64,000 bases of DNA from assembly GCA_035610365.1 (NCBI GenBank), contig CM069432.1:187597027-187661026 (forward strand), read 5' to 3'. The position numbers and the translations under genes are program-made. Each line of letters opens with the position of its first letter. The first letter of the stretch is position 1. The DNA comes from Aquatica leii. Its lineage: Eukaryota > Arthropoda > Insecta > Coleoptera > Lampyridae. Under the pieces are notes generated by a model, which worked only from the letters and a program-made list of their open reading frames with translations, did not search any database and was not told the DNA's origin. This document shows, in pieces, positions 35,733-47,500 of the stretch.

Positions 35733-36380
35733 TTTTATAGCATTAAATATAAATTTAAAAATTTGAATAAATCATGGTGTATTCTTAACACTTGAAAAAA
35801 TAAGGTCCCGTTGGAAAAAAAATTGTAAGTTTATTCTGCAACAAGTTAGGCAATTGTTAACTAACGAAATTGTATATAACCTACATCTTCATTGAAGACA
35901 ACAAAAAATATTTAAATAATTGGCCTATAAGTGTTTTACTAGTTGGAGCTTTTTTTATATACGTATGTATATATTCGGCAAGATCACGTTATATTTTTTT
36001 CCGGAAATCGTCCTGAAATTAATATTTTCCTGCTTATTAACGCGCGACTAGTACTGTAAAGTTTTTACCAGACGCAAAATACTTTGTAACTATAGTTGCC
36101 AACAAAATTGACAAACTTGATTTTTGTGGAATTTCTAAAAACGATCTCTAAAATTTGTAAATTTCGTCGTTTTTTACGTTTTCCGGAAAAATTTAATACA
36201 AAACACGTCAGTAAAATCTCTTACTTGACTCGCAGCTTTAAAATACTCGGCACAAGTGCCTCGTATTTCAGTAATGTGAGATTTTTCTGACTTTTTTCCA
36301 ACGGGACCTTATTCTTTCTAGTGTTAAGAATACACCAGGATTTATTCAAACTTTTAAATTGATATTTAATGCTATAAAAT
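35733..36380. mobile_element. MITE with about 90-bp terminal inverted repeats
   Basis: The left arm (about 35733-35825) contains GGTGTATTCTTAACACTTGA then AATAAGGTCCCGTTGGAAAA. The right arm (about 36290-36380) is its reverse complement with few mismatches. Both arms begin TTTTATAGCATTAAATAT. The 650-bp interior has no long frame. Family not recognised. Confidence 0.75.
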
Positions 36381-36392
36381 AGTAGTTTACGT

Positions 36393-36414
36393 AGAGTAGA
36401 GTAGAGTAGAGTCG
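36393..36414 (+). repeat. Short TAGAG tandem repeat
   Basis: Four to five copies of a TAGAG pentamer lie next to the right end of the inverted-repeat element. Ordinary microsatellite. Confidence 0.8.
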
Positions 36415-36497
36415 AAAGTAAGAAATAGCATAACGAACGTTAATGCGACGCGAGGCCGCACGACCGAGCGTTGCATGTGAGTGAGTTATGCTATGAT

Positions 36498-36556
36498 TCT
36501 TTCGACGAGAGTAACGTACATTATTTTTTGTGTTGCCTTTTATAAAATTACATATT
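36498..36556 (+). repeat. Dispersed block shared with 54605-54665
   Basis: CGACGAGAGTAACGTACATT then ATTTTTTGTGTTGCCTTTTA matches 54605-54665 closely. It is a fragment of an interspersed repeat of unknown kind. Confidence 0.6.
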
Positions 36557-36759
36557 TTGATGTAAACGACATTGTTTTTGATCTGCGAGACAATAAGTGC
36601 TTCGATGTTCATAGCTTTCATTGATTTTAAATAATTACCTCAAACAGTTTCTGCTTTTTTATTCTGTTAAAATTAAATTGTAAGTTGTTATGATTCTATC
36701 GTTAGATTTGTGTTGGTCGCCGCATTTAACTACATTTATTCGTTCACTACTTAAAAAAA

Positions 36760-39240
36760 ACTGGCGTGGTCACCACATGACTTTCCTATAAGAAATGATG
36801 AAGGAATGTCTACATATTTTTTTAAGGTTATGTTGTCATAAAACCATTTTGAAGTGATATGTACACGTTTGTATTGATTTTCTAGCATGCTATAATTTTT
36901 TTGAAATTTTTCTTCTCGATTTCAATAAGACCATATCGATTAACCCTTATATTTGTGCGCCTCGATGTTACTTAACCCTTTAGTAAATCAGTAAAAAAGA
37001 ATGTCGCAGAAACTGTAATATAATTCGATTAATTTTCATACGTACAAAATTATTTACGAACAACTGTTAAAAATGGCTGATACACCACTTCCGGTTCCTT
37101 TATCAGACCCATTTTTAATAAAATTGAGAGAATATGAAAAGCCAGATCTATACCAAATTTTAAGTTACTAGGACTTTTGGTTCGAGAGTTATCAAAGATA
37201 ATTAAAATAAGATGCAGCACTCCGTATATAAACAAGTCAAAAGAATATAGAGAAAAATTGGTATTTTTAAAAGTATGCTTTTCTTTCAAGATATGGATTT
37301 TTTTCTTAAAAAAATTGTCGTAGGCAGGATTCGAACCTAGGATTATATATGGAATTTACTTTAAATTATAAATCAATTATCTAATAAACTGTTAATGTTA
37401 GAAAAAAATTTTATTTGAATAAATTGTTAGGAAAAATTAACTCTATAAGAAACTGTAAAAATAATTCAAATAATTTACATACGTACAAAATTATATAAGA
37501 AAAACTGTTAAAAATGGCGGCTACACCTTTTTCCGATTTCTTTATCAGGCCCATCTTTTGATAGAACCGAGAGAATATGAAAAGCCAGCTCCATACCGAA
37601 TTTCAAAATTTCAAATTTCGAAAAATTTGTATTGCATAATTTTACGTTTCAAGGTCTCCTGAATCAGAAAAATGTATTTTTGACCAAAAAATTTGGGTGT
37701 CTGTGTGTGTGTCTGTGTGTAACGATGTACCCACGATAATTCTTGCATTAAAAATCCTAGTAACTTGAAATTTGCTATGGAGCTGGCTTTCATATTCTCT
37801 CGGTTCTATCAAAAGATGGGTCTGATCCGCCATTTTTAACAGTTTTTCTTATATAATTTTGTAAGTATGTAAATTATTCGAATTTATTGAAATAACAAAT
37901 TTTCCTGACATTAAGAGTTTATTAGATATTTGATTTATAATTTAAAGTGAATTTCGTATATAATCCTAAGTTCGAATCCTGCCTACGGCGATTTTTTTTT
38001 TAGAAAAAAATTCCATATCATATATACGTTAAAAAATAACAATTTTTCTCTATATTTTTTTGACTTGATTATACCGTGTGTCCCGGAAATTTTGAAGCAC
38101 ACAGATTAACATAGGGAATTTGAAAATTTTAATTTATATGCCCCCAAAGTGTTTTTAAAATATTTCCAGTATCAAAACATATTACAATGTGTAGCCGAGA
38201 ACGTTTTGCGTAATAATTTTCAAAATTTAATAACAAATATCAAAAATCTTTTCAAAAATGTATAGCGTGGTAAAAAGCTTAGTTTAAAATACGGATGTAA
38301 CATATGAGTATGTCACTTTGGTGTAGTGACATCAATCGCACGACAGCGGTAATATTGCCCTGACGTACGAAGGTTCACATCCCAATACGGTTTATGTTTT
38401 TTTTTAATTATATTATTATTTTAAATTAACGAGGATTAATTTTTATCAGTAAAGAGACATAATTAAACGTGTTAATTGTTTTTATTAAAGTCATAATGGA
38501 TTTATTATTCCTTCATCATTCCTTATAGGAAAGTCGGGTAGTGACCACACAAGTTTTTTGATTCAGGAGACCTTGAATTTGAAACGTAAAATTATGCAAT
38601 AAAAATTTTTTAGAAAAAAAATGCGATCGCTATACTTTCCTTATAAGAAAGTAAAAAACTGGTGTGGTCACCACACGACTTTCCTATAAGGAATGATGAA
38701 AGAATGTTTACACATTTTTTTAAGGTTATGTTGTCATAAAACCACTTTGAAGTGATGTACACGTTTGTATTAACTTCCAAGCATGCTATAATTTTTTTAA
38801 ATTTCTCTTTTTGATTTCATTAAGATATAACCGAAATATGGCAAATTGAGCTTATGTTGTCATATCGACTAACTGCTATATTTGTGCGCTTCGATATTGC
38901 TTTCCCTTTTAGTAAATTAGTAAAAATTATTTTAACGTATCTTGCTATCCGTTTAAGATATGGCATTTTTTTCTTAAAAAAAATCGTCGCAGACAGGATT
39001 CGAACCTAGATTATATTTGTGAATTCATTTTAAATTATTACTACAATAACCAATAACCTGTTAATGTTAGAAAAATGTTTTATTTGAATAAATTGTTAGC
39101 AAGAATTATCTCTATAAGAAACTGTAAAAACAGTTTGAATAATTTACATACGTACAAAATTATATAAGAAAAACTGTTAAAAATGGCGGGTACACCCACT
39201 TCCGGTTCTTTATCAGACCCATGTTTTGATAGGAAAGTAA
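36760..39240. repeat. Cluster of family C repeats, including a facing inverted copy
   Basis: Forward copies (about 36767-37630 and 38650-39240) flank a reverse copy (about 37620-38570). Each end carries TGGTGTGGTCACCACACGAC with CTTTCCTATAAG, or the reverse. The internal GGATTCGAACCTAGATTATA block repeats in each copy. The reverse copy also contains an inserted sequence starting near 38072 (CCGTGTGTCCCGGAAATTTT). The 17.4-18.6 kb units belong to the same family. Confidence 0.7.
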
Positions 39241-40386
39241 AATATTTCCAAGGTTTCGATTGTCATACTTCCAATCTTTAGACTATGAGATACGACGTTT
39301 CAGTTAAACTTATTTTGATTATTGTTTTGATAGTGTGTAAATTTATTCGCTGGATTATTTTACTTATCAAAAAAAATATCGATATCTACGACTTGGATTG
39401 TGTTCAGGTTTTCCAACTCTTAAATAGCGAAATATTACAATTTTATAAGGCTTTTCAATTTTGTAAACAATTCAGCTTTTATTTTAGATATCGGTTTCTA
39501 ATTATATAGCATTAGTGTTTGATTCGCGAAAAAAGTCATATAGTTTCATAGGGGTTTTAAAGACGAAAACAATCTTCTATTTTATAAATATTATTTTAAG
39601 ATTTATAAATATTTTTATAAGGTTTATAAAGTTAAATTATTTTACAAGAATTTTAAACTAATATAAAAAAAATTTAAATACATAAATGTGGCAATTGCAA
39701 AATACTTTATGGTAACTCCTCGTACACCTAAGTTTTGTTTTGAACATTTTTAGTTCATGTGAAGGATACTAAAAATCACGTTGAAGTTAAACTGTTAAAA
39801 CTACTACAGCCACTTTGCATAAAAAACTTCAAGTCAGCGAATAATGAGGACTTATCTATATGTATACAACTACATAAGCAAATTTTAGGAACAATGGATG
39901 ATTAGCACCAAATTAGGTTAATAGAATTTTGCTTATTATTAAATTTAATTAGAACTTATGAATTGAACTGGAAACACGAAACATTTTGTCATCGAGAAGA
40001 AAGTGTGTAACCTCATTTTATTAGATGTATTTATATTTTTCAAAATTAATTTTTTTTCGGTAGCAAAAAAACTATAATTTTTTGCATATGACGGAGCAAC
40101 CTCATTTTCTTTTAAATCTGGAAATGTTCCAACTTCCTGTATAATTCTCGAAGTTTATGTTGATGCGTGTATGTGTTTATAATAAATCGAGAATTGTTAA
40201 TTAAATAGCCTGGTTTTCTTGCCGATATGCCTGCTTAAATTTGTTTAAATAATCTCGTGTTAAGTTTGAATCAAGGTAATTTTATAATACTGTTTATATT
40301 TCGTGTGAAAATAAATTTTATCTGCGTAAACAGATGATGACGTGTCCAAAATTACTTAATTGGAAAATTTTATTTATTTTTTCCAG
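39241..40386. other. Intergenic stretch upstream of the alternative gene 2 exons
   Basis: AT-rich, no exon or repeat recognised. Its 3' end may be a promoter or intron for the exon that starts at 40387. Confidence 0.4.
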
Positions 40387-40539
40387 TATAGAGTATCCAG
40401 TATGCAGCGGTGTCCGTACATTCATGAGATGAAAGAAAGGCTCCTGGGGGAGCAAATACCAATGGAACCGTTATCTAAAAACATTCCACAACCACCACCA
40501 CTTACAATGGACCAACAACCTGTCGGTACCGTAGTAAAA
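40387..40539 (+). CDS. OtopL: Candidate alternative N-terminal exon A of gene 2
   Basis: TTTTTTCCAG precedes the exon. The first ATG (40402) opens MQRCPYIHEMKERLLGEQIP, then a Pro-rich stretch (NIPQPPPLTMDQQ). It ends VVK at an AAA|GTATCG donor in phase 0 and joins the next exon in frame. The part before 40402 would be 5' UTR. Composition is coding-like against the AT background. Assignment to gene 2 rests on phase and position. Confidence 0.55.
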
Positions 40540-40598
40540 GTATCGTATTTATTCGTTGTTTAATATATTATTTAAATATTTGTATTTTTCTGTCAAAG

Positions 40599-40729
40599 TT
40601 AAACGCCGATGGGTACGGATCGCATACATCACCAGCACATACAAGAACAGATAGAACACCATTGATGCCTAGAGAACCGGAAGATGAATATCGTTGTATC
40701 GAAAGAACCTTTTATCCAAAAAACGCAAA
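40599..40729 (+). CDS. OtopL: Candidate alternative N-terminal exon B of gene 2
   Basis: The acceptor is TGTCAAAG and the donor AA|GTACGT. The 131-nt exon (phase 0 in, phase 2 out) encodes LNADGYGSHTSPAHTRTDRT, then PLMPREPEDEYRCIERTFYP. Its phase 2 end fits exactly the TM1 exon at 45234, giving an N-terminus about 30 residues longer than the one encoded at 44342. Only a 59-bp intron separates it from exon A. Confidence 0.55.
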
Positions 40730-41065
40730 GTACGTATTTATATAATTGATATTTACAATTCCAATAATTAACCTTGTGGAGAATTTTCCTAAAGTTTCTA
40801 TAATAACTACACTATTCTTTATCAGAGTATACAGTCCAGGGTCAGATGTTACATTATGTGAAACTTGTTAGCATTTTTTAAAGTTGATTTATGTATGTCA
40901 CGAGTAATGTTTTCATGCAAATAATGTGCAAATATTTCATTTGCTTTAAGCACGCTTAATTTGTCATAAGCATGCGTCTCTTGCCAAATAATTAATCTGC
41001 AAAGTACAGTACGGAATTTTTTGTATTCATAAATGTTAAATTTTTTATTTTTCTTTATTAAAATT

Positions 41066-41867
41066 CAGTGGCCGCTCGTGAGGTTGGGCTTAGGTTGCAG
41101 TTTAAAAATTTGGGGTTTAAAATCTATTTGTCCCGGTTTTGTGATTTTATAAATTTAAGACCTATTAAAGACCGGAAAAATGCATTTTCATTTTTTTTAA
41201 TAATTTTGCGTTTTGCCAATAAAGCAATAATAATTGCGTTTTTCTTTAATTTACTACTTTCAACCGGAAACCACGGATTTTTGTTTTGTATGAATTGAGA
41301 TTTGATATTAATAAAACTATAAAAGAGACGATTTTTTTGAACACTCATTGCTGAATAACAATAAACGTAAAATAATATTATTTAAATATGTGTCTACGAT
41401 TCAACGAATATGTTAGGATCAACTTCATTTTATTGAAAAAAAACGCAAATTACGTTTGACAAATATACCGTTTCACTTACAATACGTCGTGCAACTCCTA
41501 CCGCTTCATGATTACTGAATTGGAACCATCGTTGGCTACAAACGCGCGAGCCCTTTCCTATGTTAAAACTTCACATGAATTTTCGTAGTGGGGGTCGCGA
41601 CGTCACGTTAGAATGCTCTGCTACATATACAGCTATGGGCTCAAATAATTGTAACCCGAACATAAAAAAATTACTTATTTAATATACGTTGCTTGGAATG
41701 ACCACCCTATTAAGTTAATGCTTTAGAGTAATACAAAATATATGATATTTATATCCTATAAATATGTTTAAATATATTAATTCATAATAATTTGTGCCTT
41801 TTTTTTTTATTTTAATAAACCTCAGGGAGCTCACGCCCTAAAGCTCTTATGAACTAGCCGCCACTGT
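41066..41867. mobile_element. hAT non-autonomous element, CAGTGGCCGCT ends
   Basis: It begins CAGTGGCCGCTCGTGAG and ends CTAGCCGCCACTG, 802 bp. Flanks are TTAAAATT (41058-41065) and TTAAATTT (41868-41875), an 8-bp duplication with one mismatch. It shares ends with 10415-11631 and interior with 6505-7060. It lies in the intron between the alternative exons and the TM1 exon of gene 2. Confidence 0.75.
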
Positions 41868-42387
41868 TAAATTTTTTTAATAATTTTTGAAAAACTGACT
41901 ACATAAAAAAGTAATACATAAACGTTTGTATTGTATTGCGTTCTCATATAACTTATAAAACCTTAATATAAGATCTAAGGCTCTCGACTACCATATCCTA
42001 CCTTCAACATTGTTTTTAATAAAATTATTTTATTTTAATTTATTCAAATATAATTGTTTATAAACTAAGTACATAGTATACATGTTCCACTTTCGTTTTT
42101 CTATCATGATTTGTGTTCATTTATTATTTACTTAGCACTCTCTTATAATACGTGCTGGCATTACTCCTTCAGCTACAATAAGTTTCCAGTAAATTTTAAT
42201 TAAAAATTATTCCGGTCAAGATTTTTTGTTTTTTTTTTTAACTTTTTAGTGTGCTTATGGTTGTTAGCAGTTTTTTAATTAAGTATAAAAACTATATCAG
42301 TAGTTATAGACTATTCTGCGCACTTCACCACAACCAATGAAAACAGGTCCAAGAAGAGCTGTCCGTATTAACTTGTAACACAATTAA
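41868..42387 (+). other. Intron sequence of the alternative gene 2 transcript, nothing recognised
   Basis: AT-rich sequence between two mobile elements. No exon seen. Confidence 0.4.
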
Positions 42388-42539
42388 AAATAAACAAATG
42401 AACGAACAATAACTTTTACAATGTGTGTAGAAGACACTACACAGTCTACTAACATTCTTAGTGTACTGTGTAGTGTCTTTTATTTGCAATTTTATAAGTC
42501 CTACACAAATTATAAATGTTATTGTTCGTTAATTTATTT
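42388..42539. mobile_element. Tiny palindromic MITE with two nested stems
   Basis: The outer arms (42388-42412, 42518-42539; AACGAACAATAAC and its reverse complement) enclose a perfect 14-bp inner stem, AAGACACTACACAG / CTGTGTAGTGTCTT, at 42431-42444 and 42466-42479. Total 152 bp, no coding capacity. Confidence 0.7.
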
Positions 42540-44341
42540 ATCTATACTTACTCAGTATAGCAAAAGTTGCAAGTTGTAACCTGTAATAACAATCCAAACA
42601 AGAGTGCGGATTAACACAAGGTTTTACATTGTTCATTAACAAAAACTGTATCTTTCGAAAATTAGCTAAGGAAGAGCTTAAGCAGCAAGTGTGTGTTTGA
42701 TAACTTTTTTACCACCTTCTGTTAAGTTTGTGTTTGATGAAATCGATAACTTTTCTGTGGTAAATGATAACAGTTTTTCGTTTTTGAGTATTTACTTTTA
42801 GTATTTATACAAACATGTTGAAAGTAATTATACATGTAAGATTTTTTACTCGATCGTCTTAGATGTTAGCTATATTTTGTCACGGTTTTATTTTAATACA
42901 AAATAAAACTAAATTAGAGTAAATCGAAAAAGTGGTTGTAGTGAAACACTTTTTACACTTACAAAATATTGTCTTTATAGAATGTAAAAATGCGTTTGAA
43001 GTAATATCGATGCTGTTGAAACAATACTCGAACGTTCTATTTGATTTTATAAGAAATCTTCTTGAAACTCGTAAAAAATGCGAATATGATCCAATAAACT
43101 ACTGACTCAATTTTCGAAAGACATATTTACAAGTGAAGTGCAATTACCTTTAAATATTAAATATTTTTGGCGTCGCTCCAAAATACAATTGAACCAGTGA
43201 TTTAGATTTAAAAAAATCTATTGATTCACTTTTCTAGTTAATAACTTTTATAGAAGGTATATTTGAACGTTTTAAGTATTAATACGAAAGTCAAAGTTCC
43301 CACTTGGAATATTTAAAAAGGTTTAAGGCTTAAACGATTTCTTATCCGGGGTCTTTTCACGTTGAATGGTGTCTGAGATATTCAGAAGACCAGATTAGAG
43401 CAATTCTTGGCGTGGGAGCACTTAAATTTATCATAAAGCCGTAGTAATGTCATCAAACTTTAGATTACTATCATGACCTAGTAAACAGCCCTCATTCACG
43501 ATGCGCATTAAAGTAACATATATTCATGTTACCGTTTTTCGTTGTATGACTGAAAATTTGTTTGCTGTTGAAAAATTGATAAGTTAGGCAGTTTTTAAAT
43601 TAGTTGGATTCAGAGCAGCATAAAGCCTTTCTGGTAGCTAACGCCCACGGTAAAAGTGGGGGTGGCAACGCTAGATCAATACGATACAGTCCCAGCATCC
43701 CTAATATTATAACGCACTAGTATTATGACTTTTTTTCTTTACGACAATTTACAACTACTAATTAAAGTTTCAAAACAATTTGTGATACAAAAGAAATTAT
43801 AGCAAAAGTCCGTAGTTTCGTGGGTGATTTGATAAGTACTTTCTTAAATAGTTTTTACTACAATTTGGCTTTAATTAAATAAAGATAAATAATTATTATC
43901 AAAATATTTATTAAACAATGGGTCATATGTGTTTTGGAGAGGTCATCTGAGGTTACTGGGTCGAATCCCGGGACCAGCTCTTATGAAGATCCAATCGGAG
44001 CTTTCGCGCTTTTCACGTGACGATTCTGCAGCATCCCTTCTCTCCTGAAACGTTCCTGTAAGCTTTTCTCCATAGTGTCTTCCCGAACAAACGGAAAGCT
44101 TTCGGCGAATAGACGTTAAAAACTCGAGCGGTTTCAAGGTTTATCCGTAGTTAACGAAATGGTACCTTAAAAGTTTTTTCGCCAATGTTTTAAAAAAACA
44201 GATATTTTTTTACAATGTGATTTTCTTAGTGCGCAAACGTTCACTGGTGTGAAATTTTTCCGGCCTAAAACATCGATATGTGCGAGTATGTGATTGTCAC
44301 AACGAATTTAATTTCAATTATTTAGAAAATAATAAATAAAT
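42540..44341. promoter_or_regulatory. Upstream region of gene 2, probable promoter and 5' leader
   Basis: AT-rich to about 43590, then locally GC-richer patches at 43640-43670 and 43940-44110 that precede the ATG at 44342. A GGTCGAATCCCGGGACC stretch at 43960-43977 is tRNA B-box-like but isolated. No TATA box assigned. Promoter function is inferred from position. Confidence 0.3.
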
Positions 44342-44517
44342 ATGGTGGGTGGTGGTGAAGTCAAGGTCGCTACGGTCGAAGTGGAGTCGGTGGACAACAT
44401 GGCGACTCTTCCGGTATCGCGAGCTCACGGTGGCGGGAACGATTCCACCGCTGAGAAAAACAATGCAACCAATAAAGAGATGGAGCTTAAAAAGGTGCAA
44501 CCTAAACCTGACAAAAG
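44342..44517 (+). CDS. OtopL: Gene 2 coding exon 1 (N-terminus, standard start)
   Basis: ATG GTG GGT GGT GGT opens a 58-residue Gly/Val/Glu/Lys-rich cytoplasmic segment ending KVQPKPDK. The donor is AAAAG|GTATTG, leaving phase 2, the same phase as the alternative exon B. The leader just upstream is less AT-rich than its surroundings. Confidence 0.8.
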
Positions 44518-47500
44518 GTATTGTATGTTCTATTGTATCCTCGATTTAATTCGTACATCCGGGAACTCGAATTATCCTTGTGTCTCTTTTGTTACGTTTC
44601 AATGTCAATCCTTCTGCAAAATAATATCAGAAGCAAATTTTTTTCCGAGTTCAGTGAACCAAAAACGTGGTTTTGAAAGTTTGCATATTCGTGGGTGTGT
44701 GCGCGCAAGCGTAATTTAAAGTTAGTTATTGCAATTTCAAGTTTATTTGTTAATAAAAGGAAATACGAAAAATTAAAAATCTATTAAATTTCAGTATACA
44801 AACAAAAAAAGTATTAATAAAACCCTTTCCGTTATAACTTAATTCTGTTACAATACTATAAACATCTAGTTTTTCATAAACATACTTTAAAATTTATGCA
44901 TGATTGTTTATTTTAAATAATTTTTATTGCAATCTGCATTGAACTAAAACAATTTAAAATAATGTACTTGACCTGATACCCGATATCGCTAAAACGATAA
45001 CATTAAGAAAACTTACGAATAGTAGTTTTTGTTTGCCTAATCTTTTAGATGTCAGTATCTTAATATAATTTTCGCGATTTGCTGTGACCTATACCCTAAA
45101 TTTAAACTATATTTATAGAAACAACTCACGTTCAAACTTTTCTAATAGTTTGCTGCTACTGTTGGCTAGACTTGATATTAACAATGTATTTTTTAAGTAT
45201 ATTTTGGTAATTAATATTTTTTTTTTATTTTAGGACGTCGCTCTTCATTATAATGAGTTTTGTTTACGCAAAACTCTTAATAGTAATTTGCGTAGCGTAC
45301 GTAATATCATATGTAGTTACTAAAAGCATTCCATTATATTATTACGAAGGTTTCTTCACATATTTATATGGAATGAGTATATTATTCCTTTTGTACGTTT
45401 TCTGCTTTTTACTACAAGAAAGTACATGTTGTTCGGGAGATAAAAAAGAAAAAGTTAAAAAACCACCAAAGGAAAAAATTAAAGAAAAAGAAAAAGAGAA
45501 AAAAATTGAAGAAAAGCAAAAGAAAAAAGAGGAAAAAGAGAAGAAGAAGAAAGAAAAAGAAGAAAAGAAAAAGGAAAAAGATAAGGATAAGGATAAAAAA
45601 AAGGATAAAAAACAGGAAAAGGTAAGTTTGGTTATTTTTTTATAGCTATGATTGCGTACATTTATTAACACCATACGCACAATTCACTTTTTGAGATAAA
45701 ATAGCTGAGGCATACAGATAACTTTTTTACAAATAATAAATCTAACGTAGTAATGTAAGAAGGGGTGGTTTAAGTTCAAGGGCTTTTTTATCTATCTTTT
45801 TTAATTTTATTTTTATTGTTTTTTATTTTTTAATTTTTTGTATAACTTTATTTTAAACGTTTTATTAATTTAGTTTAAGTTACTTTTGTGTTGTTGAGCT
45901 TGTTGTGCGTGTATAGAGGGAGGTGTTTCCCCGTAAGATGCGGGATGTAGTTCATCAGAGATCGACAACTCCCATCCCCCAGGTGAGCGAAGGTTGGTTG
46001 CTACTTTAGCTTTCCTTCTCACTATTAAATTTGTCTTTGTAAACATTAAAATCACATCTTGCGAAACATACGAGGTTTGACACAATAAATTATATGTATG
46101 TATACAATTATCAAGTTTACAAACTTGTAAAAAGTATAGAAAATTAAATATGCTCAAGAAATTTTCATGCAAAAATTTACTTGTTTTTATTTAGTATATT
46201 GAAAATTATACAGTTATCAAAAATTTTTCTTTACTATTTAATGTTAATTTATTTTAACATTATATTTAAAGATAAAGCCTTGTGTAATAGACATGAAACG
46301 ATTTTACAATATAAAGACAAATTTTATATGCGCTAGTAATTGGTTTTAAATTGAATTTGTCTAAATGCTCAAATCAAAATTTTTAATTATGTGCCTAAAA
46401 CTAAACGAAAATTGCATTTCGGCACATTCGAATTGAAACGCTTTTATAGGAAACACAGGATGCTTGTCATATTTTATTTCTGTTATTTGTTATTTATTTA
46501 GTTCATTAGCAAACAAACAAACATTTACAGAATATTGGGTTTCAAAATTCTGAATCTAACTGGTTGTAATTGCTTCAGCAAATGAAAATGCGTTTGGTAA
46601 ATTACTTGAGAAAATTGGCGTACACACGTAAAATTTACAATAATAATTTGATTAATTACAATAATTTAATAAAAGTACATCCTGTGCTTTCAAAAATACT
46701 TTTAAAAAAAAATGAAAATTACCAAATAATACACGCACAAACATAGCGCACTTTTTTCACACTTATTTTTCTCTATCATTTGCTTCTTTCTTATTTGGTT
46801 ATTTCATTTTGCGGGGGTAGAGCACGTATCGTCGGAACTCCGAAGGGGTTGTTGACGCGGGGCTCTCAGGGGTTCCGGTACCCGTCGCGGAGATTGGCGC
46901 GCAACATTCATCTGACCCTCCTGTTCTCCAGCAGGAACAGCAACCACTACCACAACAACCGCCACCGCCACCGCCTTCTGCCGATATTGAGGCTGGTCCT
47001 GTCGTCACCAAAGTAACCAGAAAGAGAAAAACTACACAAAATGATCAAAGTCACGGCAGTTTTTTCTTAAGAATTGGTGCTATCGGTAAGTTAAATGTAA
47101 GTTTGTCTTGCCACAAAATTTTGGAGCCGCAACGAATTTAATAAGTCTCAATCAGGATACCTAAACCACATTCAAAGGTATTTTCTACATTTTTATACAC
47201 ATGGTTTTTCAGCATTTGGTTTGGGAACGATGATTTACAACGGTTTAGAGTTTGGCACCTTCTTTGAAATACCATTTACTCCACCTTGCTACATGATACT
47301 TCGAGGCGTTAATCCCGTCTTGCAAATGATATTCACTTTTATGCAAATGTACTTCATTTTTATGAATTCTCGAGTAAGTAGTTTTGATTCATTCACACTT
47401 AACTTAAAATGTTGTTGTAGTTGAATATACACCGATTTAAAGTTATTGCACGTTTTGGACTTATGCACGTTGTCGCTACAAATATTTGCGTATGGATACG

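Noticed and set aside
37319..37345. GGATTCGAACC resembling a reversed tRNA T-arm
   Set aside because: Present in every copy of a dispersed repeat and without a full cloverleaf, so treated as part of the repeat and not a tRNA gene.
43960..43977. tRNA B-box-like GGTCGAATCCCGGGACC
   Set aside because: No A box, acceptor stem or cloverleaf can be built around it, so no tRNA gene is called.
45342..45680. 112-codon Ser/Phe-rich minus-strand frame
   Set aside because: It is the mirror of the Lys/Glu-rich exon 2 of gene 2. AAA/GAA codons read as TTT/TTC on the other strand, so it is a shadow.
46799..47011. Gly/Ser/Cys-rich minus-strand frame
   Set aside because: Mirror of the CCA/CAA-rich linker of gene 2 exon 3.
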